A stretch of DNA of 64,000 nt, from assembly GCA_025766275.1 (NCBI GenBank), contig JAFKAC010000132.1:62001-126000 (forward strand), given 5' to 3'. A model generated the notes under the pieces. That model did not search any database, had not been told where the DNA came from, and saw nothing but the letters and a program-made list of their open reading frames with translations. The DNA comes from Lactarius indigo (taxonomy: Eukaryota; Basidiomycota; Agaricomycetes; Russulales; Russulaceae). A program made the position numbers and the translations under genes. Shown here piece by piece: positions 10,915 through 21,556 of the stretch. Numbering within the stretch: the stretch's first letter is position 1; each line of letters opens with the position of its first letter.

Positions 10915-11110
10915 AAAATCCGGAATTAGTCATCGGCAGTCCGGAGTTGTCAGCCGTGGGTCGCTGTGGGTCCAATTCAGGTCGAGCCGAGACTGCCGGT
11001 AGTCAAAAATTCTGCAAAGTCCGGCCAAGTCGGATCAGAGTCATTTGGTAGTCAGATCAAGTCGGACATAGTCACAGAAAACTGGCGATAGTTAGGACAC
11101 GAGATCGAGA
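10915..11110. repeat. Left subterminal AGTC-rich motif cluster
   Basis: Repeated AGTC, AGTCGG and TAGTC words (for example around 10928, 10942, 11007, 11028, 11050-11075 and 11091). They are the inverse of the CGACT words at the right end, as expected for binding sites of a transposon-encoded DNA-binding protein. Confidence 0.65.
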
Positions 11111-11599
11111 AATTGTATTTTTTCTTACATAATGAAACTCGGTTATGATTGCCTTGCTGTAATCCGAATCCGGGTCATTTTCGATTATCTGCACAACCCG
11201 ATGCTACAATACGTCCAATCCCAATGACACCAAGGACAGCGATGGAAATGGCAAGGCGGTTGGAAACGATGGCTGGGGGGACATAGGCGGCCCAGTGGCA
11301 GAGGCAGCGTGAGTCTTTCCCTTTCCCTGGAGCGATGCTGCTAGCTCGCTCAACTATTATTTCTCTTATCTCTCTAGGCAGAATCGTCTTACGCATGTCG
11401 TATCGATGTCGGTGTCCGTATTTCTGGGGGCTGCATCGTCGCAGCATCGATATTGGTCTCTCCATCGGCCACCCGACCGTTCCTCCAACCATTCTTTTTC
11501 CTTCCCTTCGAGCATCATCTCCGACAGCATTATCGAGACCGGTAGGTTCTCATTAAGCGTGTTGAATAGGGTTCACTCCGTTGTGTAGGAACCATTTGC
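11111..11599. other. Left arm of element 1, no gene assigned
   Basis: Several overlapping frames exist on the plus strand (11335-11588) but no domain can be named. The stretch may hold a degraded 5' part of the Spc7-like sequence that starts just after it. Confidence 0.35.
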
Positions 11600-13760
11600 G
11601 TCATTGTTCCTCATCCAGTTGAGGAACCCGTGCCATCATCATACGGCCCGTTGACGAGGAAGTTCGGGCTATCCCCAGGCCTGTCGAAGAGCCTGTCCCA
11701 ATTGCTCCCCAACCGCTCATAGAAGAGGCCATCCAAGTCGCTCCCCCTCAATCTGCCGAGGAGGTCGTTGAAGATGTCCCTCAACCCGCTGCGGAGGAGA
11801 CCCAGGTACTGGTCCTGTGCCCGTCGCGACACCCCGGGTAAGTTCTCCAGATACTTTCTCACAACCGCCGATAATCATATTGATCCTGAATTTTCTCAAG
11901 TATCTTGGCAACCTCGAGATACCCACTGGCTGCTGAAGGGTGCAGTACGGTCGATCGATCGTATCACTGGGCTTCCACGTCTACGCCACGATCGAGTAGC
12001 CGCCGCACAACATCAGGGAAACCTACGGCCGATGCGCGATGCGGAGGAGTTTGGTCGCGAACGGCTCAGATCTCGTATTGACTACCCTTGGTGTTCATGT
12101 CCTGCGGACGCTTCGAAAGTACGTTTTGCGGTTGTCCTGAGCTCGTCCCTGACCCTGACATCGAGCAATCCCTCAATGAGACCGGTATCCGTTTCCTGGA
12201 CGACTTGCTGCTCCCCGATGCTCATGATACATCAGCTCCAATCTACGCGGCATCAGGCCTCTTCTCAAAGGGCAAGAACAACACTGGCCGACTACGTGGT
12301 GACGATGGCTGTTGACGTGCGTCAACTCGAACTGTATTTCCGTGTCGCGGCTGACTTACGAAGGCGGGTCGAACACAGCAAGGAAATTTACCATCAAGCA
12401 GAGGCAGAAGCGCTAAAAGTTACCCCCATGTTGTTCCGAGAATATACGACGGTGGACGAACAGACACAGGGAGAATTGCCGGTATGTCTTCTTTCATTCT
12501 ACTTATTTCATGACAGCTGGCGTGCTCTTAGCGACGACCCAAACTTATCAGAACCGACAATCACGCCACCACAAGATCTCAGCGGTACGATTGTAGGCTG
12601 CAGTGGGTAGAACAGCTGTACGATGTTGCCAACCAGGGCTTCGCGGAGCTCAGTAAGTAAGACTACGCCCAGCGCTAGTAACAGCTTGGTCTGACCGTCG
12701 CATAGGACGCCAGTATTTTAGAGTCCGTGATTCAGGAAGCCGAAGCCTCTTACCGTCATTACGAGAAGAGCACGCACAAGTCATGAAAGAGTTGGAGCAA
12801 GAGGAGAGCATCGCCGCCGAAATCGCAAAATACGATCAGGAATACCTGACCGAACTGAAGGCCACTCTTGCAGAACAAGGGTATCGTAACCTCGTTCCTA
12901 GTAGCAGACGAGCGACTAACGCGAGCGATCAGTGCTGCTCTGAACGAGTTTCGCACAGAAGTCTCAGAGGCAAGTGCGAAACTAAAACCGTTAGAACTTA
13001 GAAGCTCATTAACCTCGAAACAGAAAAGGCCGAAACAATGGCATCTATCGAGGCCTCTCAGCAAAAGCTACATATCCTGGAGAACAGCACCCGAACTGAG
13101 GCTTTGAGGTTGAAAGGTATGTCTTTCGGGGAGGTCTTGAGGGCGTTTTTTTTCACCATCGTCGACGTGCAGAGGAGTTAGCCTCGTTGGAAGAGCTAAA
13201 TCTTTGGCACACTAGTCGGATTCAGCCTGATCTATTCAAATTTGTATATGCCTCCCGCTTCCGTGTTCATATTTCTTGCGTCGGGTTCAAGTCCTTGAGG
13301 GGCCAAATACGGATCGCGAAGACAGAAAACATTCCCCTCAGACTGAAAGATCAGTTCCCCCGCTTTACTGACCCGACGATCCAAGTGGCCCGGCAACGGT
13401 TAGCCTCGTCTCCTATTCAATCAGGTACAGTCTGCGATGTCGTCTTGGTGGTGTACATGTGCTGATTGATGTCCGATAGATTGTTCAAGGTCTAGGCGAC
13501 CTATGGTCGGGATGTGCCCAACTACGCGCACACTTCACGTTCCTCTCTATCAAGTATTCTGTCATTGTCGAACCCTTGCTACCAACGATGACACCATTAT
13601 CATCGGCTATCGAGTCTACGCCAGGCTCTATTTCATCGCAGTCGACTTTCGTCTAGCTCCTCGGTCTCGATTCGAGGATCCCTCTGGGCACCGGAAACGA
13701 CGGTACGTACGAGTCGTTGATCCTTCTGTTCACACCCGCTACACGCTCACTACACTCTTC
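11600..13760 (+). pseudogene. Spc7/KNL1-like kinetochore gene fragment inside element 1, frame-disrupted
   Basis: Spliced plus-strand frames read through the Spc7 middle and C-terminal regions in order. First comes an acidic Pro/Glu stretch (about 11640-11810), then DPDIEQSLNETGIRFLDD (about 12150), and TMAVDVRQLELYF followed by LRRRVEHSKEIYHQAEAEA (12308-12420). Next are LQWVEQLYDVANQGFAEL (about 12597), MKELEQEESIAAEIAKYDQE (12783) and LWHTSRIQPDLFKFVYASR (about 13205), ending with DLWSGCAQLRAHFTFLSIKY (about 13500). Spc7/KNL1 is the outer-kinetochore scaffold, with MELT repeats, a coiled coil and a C-terminal RWD pair that binds Mis12. Intron-like gaps with GT/AG ends remain (for example 12482 and 13118), so the fragment came from genomic DNA and not from a spliced message. 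Frame changes near 11640, 12260 and after 13590, plus a missing N-terminus, make a working product unlikely. Confidence 0.7.
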
Positions 13761-13845
13761 AAGTGAACGTGTCTTCGGGTGCCTTCGCCCAGGTGTGTGC
13801 GTCGCGATCCCCCCCCCATTCCTGCTTCAATGATCCTCACGTAAT

Positions 13846-14097
13846 ATGGATAGGTGCGAATACGCCGCGGTGGATCCACGCTGGGGCATCGCTGGCCCAA
13901 CCGTTGTCTCCCTCGAACTGTTCGCCATGCTTGGCGCCGGCCCCTTGGCTGTCTTTATCGTGTACCGGATCGTGCGGCGCGATCTTGTACGGCACTATTC
14001 GGTCATCACACTCAGCACGGCCAAACGGCGTGGTCCGCAACGCGTCCACGTCCTTCCTCCAAGACCATCCGGGCCTGTGTCGTCGTCGGGTACGTGA
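13846..14097 (+). pseudogene. Emopamil-binding protein (EXPERA, sterol isomerase-like) fragment
   Basis: The frame begins MDRCEYAAVDPRWGIAGPT and continues VVSLELFAMLGAGPLAVFIV and RHYSVITLSTA, then loses resemblance. The DPRW...DPT...SLE pattern followed by a membrane segment matches the first half of fungal EBP/EXPERA-domain proteins, which include sterol delta8-delta7 isomerases and related ER membrane proteins. The usual continuation after LSTA (ELYGG and a Glu/Trp-rich loop) is absent, so this is a truncated piece. It lies directly after the Spc7-like fragment in the same orientation and before the 3' end of the transposase. Identification is by remembered family pattern and should be treated as moderate. 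Confidence 0.5.
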
Positions 14098-14388
14098 CGG
14101 TCGGAGCAGGTGAGACGGTGCTTCACGCGGTGCCGGCGCGGAAGACGAGCGCGAAACCCAGCGCAGGAATGGGCACCGCGCCGTCGCGTTCAGGTTGCCG
14201 AGGAACCGACTGTGCGTCAATTCTTCCCGGTGTTAGGACACTAGCACTTACATGTACTTACAGGCCACTCCCCGAAATTTGGATGGCGCCACCATCAACG
14301 CTCGTACTTTGGAAGTTCGATTTGGTATGTATTTCAATTGTCGCTGTTTCTGTAACTAAATACATTGGTATTTTAAGTACAGGTGAAT

Positions 14389-17300
14389 CTAGTACGACAT
14401 CTCCAAGTCAACTTCACCATCAAGACCACATTCAGCTGGAGTCAGTAGGGTAAGTCCTGGGTGTCTTCTCAGAATATGGACATGATCTTGGTAAGTCCAA
14501 ATCCCAATAAGGCCGACTATTGCTGATGTCTCAAGGGCATATACTGCTGATGACCACTTCCCAGACCACCTTCCAAACTTTTGGTGGCGCTCTATCAATG
14601 GATGATAGACAACAAGGGAGAGGCCAGAAACAGTATAGAAGGCTAAGGCCTCTCCAAAAATTGGTTTGGTCTTCTCCACCTCTATCTGTGTTTCATCTAC
14701 AGGCTCATCTTTTGACTGTAACAGCTCTAGCTGAGCCTCAAAGTACCTTGAGGAGCGTGAAGGGGACCTTTTTGAAAGCTCAAAGAGCTGGCTTGTAAGG
14801 GTAATACCACCAGGAAGAGGGCACTTTCCCCAGCATGTATATGTGGGATCTGGCCCTATTCCAGGATAAGATAGAATTGCTTGTAAGTGGGCCTTCAAGT
14901 TAGGGTCTTCCTTTTTCTGCTTCTTGGTGACAGGAAATTCTTTGAACAGTGAAGTCCTTTGAGCCTTTGCTTCAGGTCCTGGGGAGAGTGCTGGGTAGGA
15001 GAGATGTAGGATTCTAACAGACTGCTTGTCTGTCTTGTATGAGACAATGTTTTTGAAGGGGGACTTTTTTGACTTTATACCATGTCCAATATCTCCAATG
15101 GTCCGCTCACATGTAGCTTGAGAGCCAAATCTGACAGAGCCATTATATGAAATATGGAAGGGAATATGGATGAGCTGAAAGATGCATAGCCTGCAGCGAG
15201 AAATTTTGGATGGGTCATTGCCAACATAGAGATGTTCAAATCCTTGAAGAAAAAGGATAACCTTGTCATGGAGCTTGGCTAAATCATCTTGTGTTCGAGG
15301 GACAGCTGTCATAGCATACTCCACCACATTTGAGAATATGGCAAAGTTCTTGACCACCTCTAGATTGAATCCAAGCTCCAATGCAATAGGGACAATGTAC
15401 CAGTGGAGGAGGGCCATCCACTCAAATATCTTGTATTGACTTTGTCGCTTCTTAGATGGATCCCGAATAGGTCCACAGAAGGATGGGGGTAGTGTTGCCA
15501 TAGCATTCTCCACCTCTGCTCCAAGCTTTGAAGCCATATCTTGGCCCATAAAAACACTTTCTGACTGAGAGCTAAATGAGACCCAGATATCCCAGATATG
15601 TGGCATGCAGTTTTCATAGAAGAGATGGAAGGGGTCAAGTGGGAAAAAGAATGGATGTGAGAAGGCAGGGCTGGCTGCACAAATAGGAAGACCAGAGACA
15701 CCAGTTTCCTTCACAATTGCTGCATACTGTGTCTTGTTGCTCTTTGCAGCTTCAAGCCTCTTGATGATTTCCCAGTAGTCTTCTAGAGTCCGCAGTGGCA
15801 AGGCAAAAATGTCAAAATCAGGGCGATCACCATTGATCTCCTGTTTTTGAGGTGGGGAGAGGGGATAGTACTGGGATTTAGCACCTATAATATAAAATAG
15901 TAAGATAAAATGATACAAAAATATTCAAGTGATATACTCATACCTCTGTCTTTACTAGCACGTGCACCCCGCACCATACTAAAACGACACCCATATATAG
16001 CCATATGCCCTGCCATTCTGCTAAGTTTTGCAGAACCAAGCATATCTCCAAGAACACCACAAAGAAAGACCTTCAAGAGGAAGTACTGTTCTGAAAGTGC
16101 ATCCCAGGACCACACACCAACACTAAGCCTTGCAAGCTCCTCATAGAGGACATAAATGAATGACTCCACATTTCCAGGTGAAGAGGGCCCTGGAATGACA
16201 AGTGGAATAATGATGTTAGCAGCCTTAGATCGCATGTTGGGAGGAAGGTTTAGAATTGTGACAACAAGGACCCATACATCAGACTGCTTCTTCATAGTGA
16301 GCTGAGCACCATCACCTGAGATGGTTATTGCAGTATCTCTGGGATCTTGGAATAAATGGGAGTGATTGATATGATTAATGGAGTCAGAGAAATCTGAGTA
16401 TGTGGTGGGGGATGAATCAGGCTCCAGCTCTTCCAGAGCCCTTTGTAAGTGCTCATGTCGGTATCGCATAGCTTCTGCCATCTTTTTATTCATATAGAAT
16501 GACTGGATGACAGGGGCAATGGGGGTGTAGAACATTTGGGCCCTTGGATGACCATTCTTGTCATAGCGCTGTTGGCCACATGGCCCAAGCTGTTTGTTGC
16601 GAACATAGATGCAGGAATGAAGGTCCTTAAACTCTCCAGTGAAAGCCATGCAGCTCTTGGGACACATGTCAACTAGCTGAGATGACAGCCCTGTAAGCTC
16701 TATGGCAAGCTTTCGCACCATATACAGGCTGAGGATCTCAGTACCTGTAGCCTCTTGAAGAACCTGTGCATGGAGCTTGTATGCCTTCACAGTACCGCGA
16801 GAGTCGACCCATGCAATGTAGTGCTTTAAAGACAGCACCTCATCTGGGGTAGGTGTACGACCTCGAGGGTCATCAATGGGTGGGTGATTAGGAGGGATAT
16901 AGCCAGATAAAAGCTGTGTCTGAAGTCTTCTCACAACTTCTGGAATGTCAGCACCAACAAAGTCATCGCCCTCATCAGGACTGCCCCCAGCTGGCTCCCT
17001 CCCAGAAAAGGAGCTAGGGTCAGAAGTATCTGGATGCCCTATGGAGGGGGCCACCAAAGCAGGATGAACCTCAGCCTCAGCCTCAGCCTCAGAGTCAGAG
17101 TCAGAGCTCATAAAACCAGAGCCAGCCTCAGACAACACAGTGTGGTCCATCTCTGAGTCAGAGATATTGAGGTCCATCCCTAGATAAGCCAGATTGTCAA
17201 CAGCCTGAGCCGCAGCATCAGGAGAGCCTAGATCAATATCCATATCAGGACTAAAAAGATCATCTAAGTACAGCAGAAGTAAGCACAGACATCACTTTAT

Positions 17301-17421
17301 ATTAGAGCAATACACTTACCAGGCTCTGCAGCTTCCCCTTGATAGTGATCGGGCTGCCTGAAGTCCTCGGAGTAGGTGTTGGCCGGCTGAATAGGTGGAT
17401 CTGTGCCGCTTTAGGGTTAAA

Positions 17422-17454
<33 letters not shown>

Positions 17455-17824
17455 TCGTACCTTCTGGGTCCTCTGAGCGAGATCTATTAACATCTGGGGC
17501 TGCATAATGCAGCCCAGAGACTCCATGGAGTTGGGAAAGAAGTTGGATAGTCAGATCAATGCGCGATCGCACGAGATGGGCGGAATCTGCATCAGGTGGG
17601 AGGGACTGTAGAAAGAGTTGATCTTGCCGCAAATGGGCCTCAATCGTGCGTTTGGTAACACTTTTTGAGCTCCCATAGCACTTAGAACATGGGCAGGTGT
17701 ATCTTGAAGCAGCTTGAGGCATCATAGCTTCACAGTTGGTGAGAGTACGGTATATTTGTGTGGGCGTGAGGGCAACGCGAGGACAAGGACAAGCGGACTT
17801 AGGTGCGGAGTATGGGAACGGCAC
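14389..17824 (-). CDS. Tnp2-type CACTA transposase of element 1
   Basis: Four exons (17824-17461, 17400-17320, 17263-15944, 15884-14389) splice in phase into 1086 residues with no stop. The N-terminus has a Cys/His cluster (CPCSKC about 40 residues in, then HLRQD) that resembles the zinc-finger start of fungal Tnp2 proteins. An acidic Ser/Glu stretch follows, then a C-rich block (MCPKSCMAF...LHSCIYVRN) and the core: ISGDGAQLTMKKQSDVW, with the GDGAQ acidic turn, NIIIPLVIPGPSSPGNVESF, and GDMLGSAKLSRMAGHMAIYG. The C-terminal half (DPFHLFYENCMPHIWDIW, IHIPFHI, QATCERTIGDIGHGIKSKK) is the part seen downstream of Tnp2 in Agaricomycete transposases. It should cut and join the TIR ends. A later ATG at 17725 is an alternative start. 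The whole frame is open, so it may be functional. Confidence 0.75.
17422..17454. repeat. AAT/ATT microsatellite in intron 1 of the Tnp2 gene
   Basis: About ten to eleven AAT units on the plus strand lie between the first two transposase exons. The repeat is wholly inside the intron (17401-17460), so length change would not affect the frame. Confidence 0.9.
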
Positions 17825-17913
17825 GTGTTCATTCTACTTATGCTCACGTTCGGGTTCGCGTCTACTTTTTTTTCTTCCGTCTCTATACGCTCGCACAGTT
17901 GTCTCGCCTCCCG

Positions 17914-19300
17914 ATGTCTGACTTTGAGAATCTTGACGACGACTTTGACGACGACTTTGATCTGATTGACGATACCCCTCCAGGACTCTTCCCACCGGAC
18001 TCAGGCTCGGTACCCAACGGTGATGACGAGGACGACAACGGGTTGGGCATCCAGTACATGCCGAAACCCCCACTGAGGTCAAGACCCCCGATTGACTTTT
18101 CCGCACGACGCTCGACCGTTGACACTGACCTCGACTTCTCTGCGGCTGCTGCTTTCCCTCCTCCACGTTCTCACATGTCAGGCTCGACATTGCGCTCCAG
18201 TCTTCATCCTTCAACGGCCCCTTCATTTTCACGCAAGACCTCTCTTGGTTCGGCTCCATTGGCAAGGCAGTTAAGGCTCCCTCCTGATGCCATTGCGGCA
18301 CTCACCGACTCGGAACTCCTTCATAACCCTCAATACCGCAAGCTGCGCCGAGATCACGACCACTTGGCTTCCGTCCTTACCACGTACGTAGAACGAGAGC
18401 TCGCGGAGTTTCGTACCTGCGAAGAGCGAAAGCTTGGGCTCTGACATATACCAAGGTGCGTGGTAATCTGCTTTCAAACCCTGGATGATCGCTGACTCAA
18501 TCCCATGACAGCGGTACCCCGCAGTGTAAATTCTTGCCGCGCAGGACTCTCGTGGCGCGGACTCTCGCGCATCATCATTGGGGCCGAGCGATTCTGCATC
18601 TCAACAAACACGAACCGAACGTCATGAAAGACAAGGCCATCGAGGATCTTCTGGAAAGCGTGGAGCCACCGCCCATGCGCCCAGAATTTCTTCCGAAAAC
18701 AGTGCTTTGGGACTTCGAAGATTGTGAAACCTGACAAGTCGCAGGGAGATATCATCACAGACAAAAACAAGAGTCGACCGAAATTGAGCCTTGCTATCCG
18801 CCGCCCGAATGGTACGAAGATCTCAAATGCTGAACTCTCAAACATGCGACGCTCGGCGGAAATGATCGTTCAGAAGCTCATCAATTTCGTCAACTCGGAC
18901 CCCCGTTCGGCCTGTGCTGGCGCCCCCAAGGCGCGGACCAAGACCTTCATCAAGAAATACTTCACGGCTGAACATTATCGAGCTGTGCTTGACCTTGAAG
19001 CAGAGCAAAAGCTCCTTCGCTTGTGCTCGGCTCATTGGAAAGCTGACGCCTTTATTACTCAGGTCTTTCTGCAGGCGAAGTAAAGAGAAAGCCATGGCAG
19101 CGATGAACGCCGCGCCTGCCACATCCCCACAGTCCAACCTGTCCCTGGAGCCACCGACTGCGTTCAGTCCCACAAATTCAGGAGGTGGCGCCCATGAATC
19201 TGACGAAGCGGGCTCTTGAGTTGAGCCCCGGCCCCAAATCACCTTCAGGCATCGCACGCCCAAAAGCGCAACAAAGACAACCACGTGCCAGCGGTTTCCG
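17914..19300 (+). pseudogene. Accessory gene of element 1, frame-disrupted
   Basis: Transcribed divergently from the transposase, with start codons about 90 bp apart. It opens with a strongly acidic MSDFENLDDDFDDDFD segment, then a Ser/Pro/Arg region and LRRDHDHLASVLTTYVEREL. Later blocks are AILHLNKHEPNVMKDKAIED (about 18590) and RRPNGTKISNAELSNMR (about 18800) up to LCSAHWKADAFI (about 19050). These resemble uncharacterised proteins that accompany transposases in mushroom genomes. A stop follows EERKLGL at about 18442, and the frame changes near 18730 between DFEDCET and DKSQGDI. Neither break is obviously removed by an intron, so this gene is probably damaged, unless splicing is more complex than I can see. 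Confidence 0.5.
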
Positions 19301-19680
19301 GACAGAAGACTATAGGCTCTAGAGGGCCCTTAAACCGTGAGTACTCTACTCAACAACGTCCAAACCCGCTGACGTGGTACTTGTGCACAGAGAACCAACG
19401 TCCTGCTGCACGCAAGATCACTCCCACATTCCTCAACCGCACCAAGATGACTTGTGCGGAACCTGCGCCAACGAGTCTTCGTCTTCTTCACGTTGATCCA
19501 TCGGGTGCGTCTCTCACGTGTACACTTACAGCATACTGATATGAAGTTGTGTTCCCAGTCGACAACCTCGTTGGTGAGTCGAAACTGCTCTGCACTTACG
19601 CTCCCACTGACTGCGTCTTCACAGCGACCCTCACATCCGAATTCCCTTCCCTAACAAACGCCCCCCGTCTTCTTTACTCC

Positions 19681-20080
19681 ATGAGTGCGCAGTCGTCGTT
19701 CAAGGAAGGCAAACCTTCCGAGCAAGTCGCGACGCTCCTCGAGCGTGTCCAATTCGCGGACCCGTGTTCACCCGACATTGACGAGGACAACATGTGCCAA
19801 GGCTGGGGGCATTACCAGTTCACGGCGGGTGGTATCAGCCCGGCATCCTCGCTTACCAGTTGGGAGAAGGTTGGCAGCGTCGCTACTGCCTTCAAGCTCG
19901 TGGCAGCCGCCATCAAGACGTGCCAAGAAGCAAGATCGATGTGCTCGAACGCCGGAATGCCGAAGACGAGTGGGTTCATCAGCGATGCGTACCTCGAGAA
20001 GATTCTCGAGTGTCTCGAGAGTTGCTGGGTTGGCGCTGGCAGGGGTACGTATTCAATACACTTTCCCTGTTTTTTTTTAA
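19681..20080 (+). CDS. Conserved-looking accessory protein segment of element 1
   Basis: An open exon beginning MSAQSSFKEGKPSEQVATLL, then GWGHYQFTAGG, VGSVATAFKLVAAAIKTC and FISDAYLEKILECLESCWVG. A GTACGT donor follows the GAGR codons near 20045. The composition (mixed helix-forming residues, three clustered Cys) is that of a folded protein, and upstream frames at 19285-19660 may be further exons. I do not recognise a domain. It lies between the first accessory gene and the SAP-like gene, all on the plus strand, and is probably part of the mobile-element cargo rather than a host gene. Whether it joins the SAP-like exon is unclear because the phases do not agree. Confidence 0.4.
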
Positions 20081-20153
20081 CCTATCTTAGGTGTTCACTT
20101 CTTCTCAAAATCGTGTCCCACTTCCCACCACTCCTTCGTATCGCGACGTTGCA

Positions 20154-20684
20154 ATGTCACCTCCACCGCGTGGGCCTGTGATTAGGATCAAGCGGCCAGC
20201 TCTTCCCGCCGATGTTGCCGCAAGCAAAATCCCCGAGGTTCCTACAGGAACCGACTCTACCACCCAGCCCCCCGCCACCACAGAACCCACAGAGCCTTCC
20301 GTGGGGCTAGATGAGGTGCGTCGGTGTTTGTAGTTATACCCTCTCCCACCCACCGCCTCTAGGGTGCTCAAGCAAGTGCCGCGTCGCTCAAGCTCCTTCA
20401 AGTCTCGGAGCTCCTGGCCTGGTTCGGCGACAACAAGCTTAGCGCCCCGAAGTGGAAGCGGAAGGACGGTACGTCGTGTGTTCTAAGCCCAGTAATATTA
20501 ACTATAGCCTGGGCAGATCTCGTCAATGCCATCGTCAAGTCCCCCGAGTTAGCACACATTTCCGAGTCGACCGTCAAGGAAATCATCGAGAAGGTAAGAT
20601 CCTCATTGTCCGTAGCATTCAACTCTGACTTACTGTTGCCAGCGCAAGGCGAAAAAAGGGCCACCAAAGCCACTCGCTGCGTGA
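20154..20684 (+). CDS. Small SAP-like DNA-binding protein of element 1
   Basis: Four exons (20154-20315, 20363-20468, 20517-20593, 20643-20684) with GT/AG introns of 47-49 bp join in phase to 128 residues. The first half is Pro/Thr-rich with a basic IRIKRP patch. The second half contains LLQVSELLAWFGDNKLSAP followed by KWKRKDDLVNAIVKS, which fits the SAP helix-extended-helix pattern (a hydrophobic start, Leu-x-x-Trp, then Lys-x-x-Asp-Leu-Val), and it ends in a Lys-rich tail. SAP domains bind DNA, often AT-rich or matrix-type. Placed about 130 bp from the right subterminal repeats, it is a good candidate for the accessory protein that recognises those repeats; that role is inferred from position. 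Confidence 0.55.
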
Positions 20685-20814
20685 CTAGCGTATGCCCATC
20701 GAATACACTGCTGCGCGCGGGCAGCTACGACTGCCCTTGATCCCGGCATGCTCTCGCTCGTATTCGGTTGAGGGGTTTTTTTTTCTAATATTTGGACTTT
20801 CCGACGTACATACA

Positions 20815-21315
20815 CGACTTGATACGACTCCCCCTCGACCTGGCGTGACTACTAAATGAATAAAAATTTGACTGCGAAATGCATAAAAAGTACGCGGGAT
20901 GACTAAGTTTGACCAATAACGACTAGAAAAACGACTTGATGACGACTGCAACCGACTATGGATTGTACATCAATGACTTGATGTGACTTTTCGGAACTGG
21001 GAACGACTTGAATCGGACTTTGGGTGACTGAGATTGACTACGTATTTAGCCATAATCGACTTGATGTGACTGTTGGTTGACCTAGATTGGACCAAGAACG
21101 ACTACGAATTTGTCCCCCAATGACTAAAATTGACGTCGGACGACTCAGATTGCCCATGCGTCGACTTTGCTCGACTTCGGCAAAGCCCCTCAACCTAGCT
21201 ATTCGTAGTCGATCCTTAGTCACCAAAACTCACAATTCTTGCAAATATTCGTTTTTTAGTCGCGTTGACTACCCGATGACTATTTGGGGTAAACGGTCGA
21301 CCAACAGCCGACTAA
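20815..21315. repeat. Right subterminal CGACT-rich motif cluster
   Basis: More than twenty CGACT, CGACTT or TGACT words occur in 500 bp with irregular spacing, all in the same orientation. They are the reverse complement of the words at the left end. No gene is present. Confidence 0.8.
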
Positions 21316-21337
21316 CCTTTTTTACTGAGGGTGACCC
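21316..21337. repeat. Right end of CACTA-like element 1: terminal inverted repeat plus flanking 9-bp repeat
   Basis: CCTTTTTTACTGA (21316-21328), the reverse complement of the left terminal repeat, is followed by GGGTGACCC (21329-21337), identical in direct orientation to 10893-10901. Confidence 0.75.
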
Positions 21338-21431
21338 GAGCAGTGACCAAGTTGTCACCAGTGGCGGATACCCGGCCCGGGATTCCCCTGATCCGAACTC
21401 TGAGCCAGCGCCTCATGCCACAATGGATCTC

Positions 21432-21438
21432 TATAAAT
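21432..21438 (+). promoter_or_regulatory. TATA-like element of the C2-domain gene
   Basis: TATAAAT lies 125 bp before the ATG at 21557. Between them, 21494-21545 has GTATGT, a GCTAAC branch site and an AG end, so a 52-bp intron in the 5' leader is likely, placing the TATA box at a sensible distance from a short leader. Confidence 0.4.
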
Positions 21439-21556
21439 ACGAGTCGACACGACGACATTGAGCCGAGATAGGAAACATTCGGGTCTCATAAACGTATGTA
21501 TTTCTATCCGCATGGCTAAAGAAGACGAACGGCTAACATGATCAGACAGAGTCGTC

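Larger units (their letters stand above)
10902..21328. mobile_element. CACTA-like DNA transposon with Tnp2 transposase and host-gene cargo (element 1)
   Basis: The element is 10.4 kb, bounded by inverted TCAGTAAAAAAGG ends and a 9-bp direct repeat GGGTGACCC outside them. The first 200 bp carry many copies of AGTC/AGTCGG and the last 500 bp many copies of CGACT/TGACT, the same motif in inverted orientation; TAGTCATCGG occurs near both ends. Clustered subterminal motifs are typical of CACTA elements, where an accessory protein binds them. Contents: Spc7-like fragment, EXPERA fragment, Tnp2 transposase on the minus strand, and divergently transcribed accessory genes including a SAP-like protein. 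A 9-bp target duplication is longer than the 2-3 bp usual for CACTA, so the family assignment rests on the transposase. The intact transposase suggests recent activity. Confidence 0.75.

Noticed and set aside
11768..12610. A single 280-residue gene
   Set aside because: The frame runs across an intron of the Spc7-like fragment and changes meaning at about 12260; only the part from about 12270 to 12481 is Spc7-like coding sequence.
14389..17824. KDZ (Kyakuja-Dileera-Zisupton) transposase
   Set aside because: I considered it because of the long duplication and accessory genes, but the Cys/His start, GDGAQ core, GHMAIYG-type segment and DUF-like C-terminal half fit Tnp2/CACTA better, and no CxC cysteine clusters are seen.
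10893..21337. Reading the element ends as a 22-bp inverted repeat GGGTSACCCTCAGTAAAAAAGG without a target duplication
   Set aside because: The outer nine bases match perfectly as a direct repeat but have a mismatch as an inverted repeat; a duplication is the simpler reading, though not proven.
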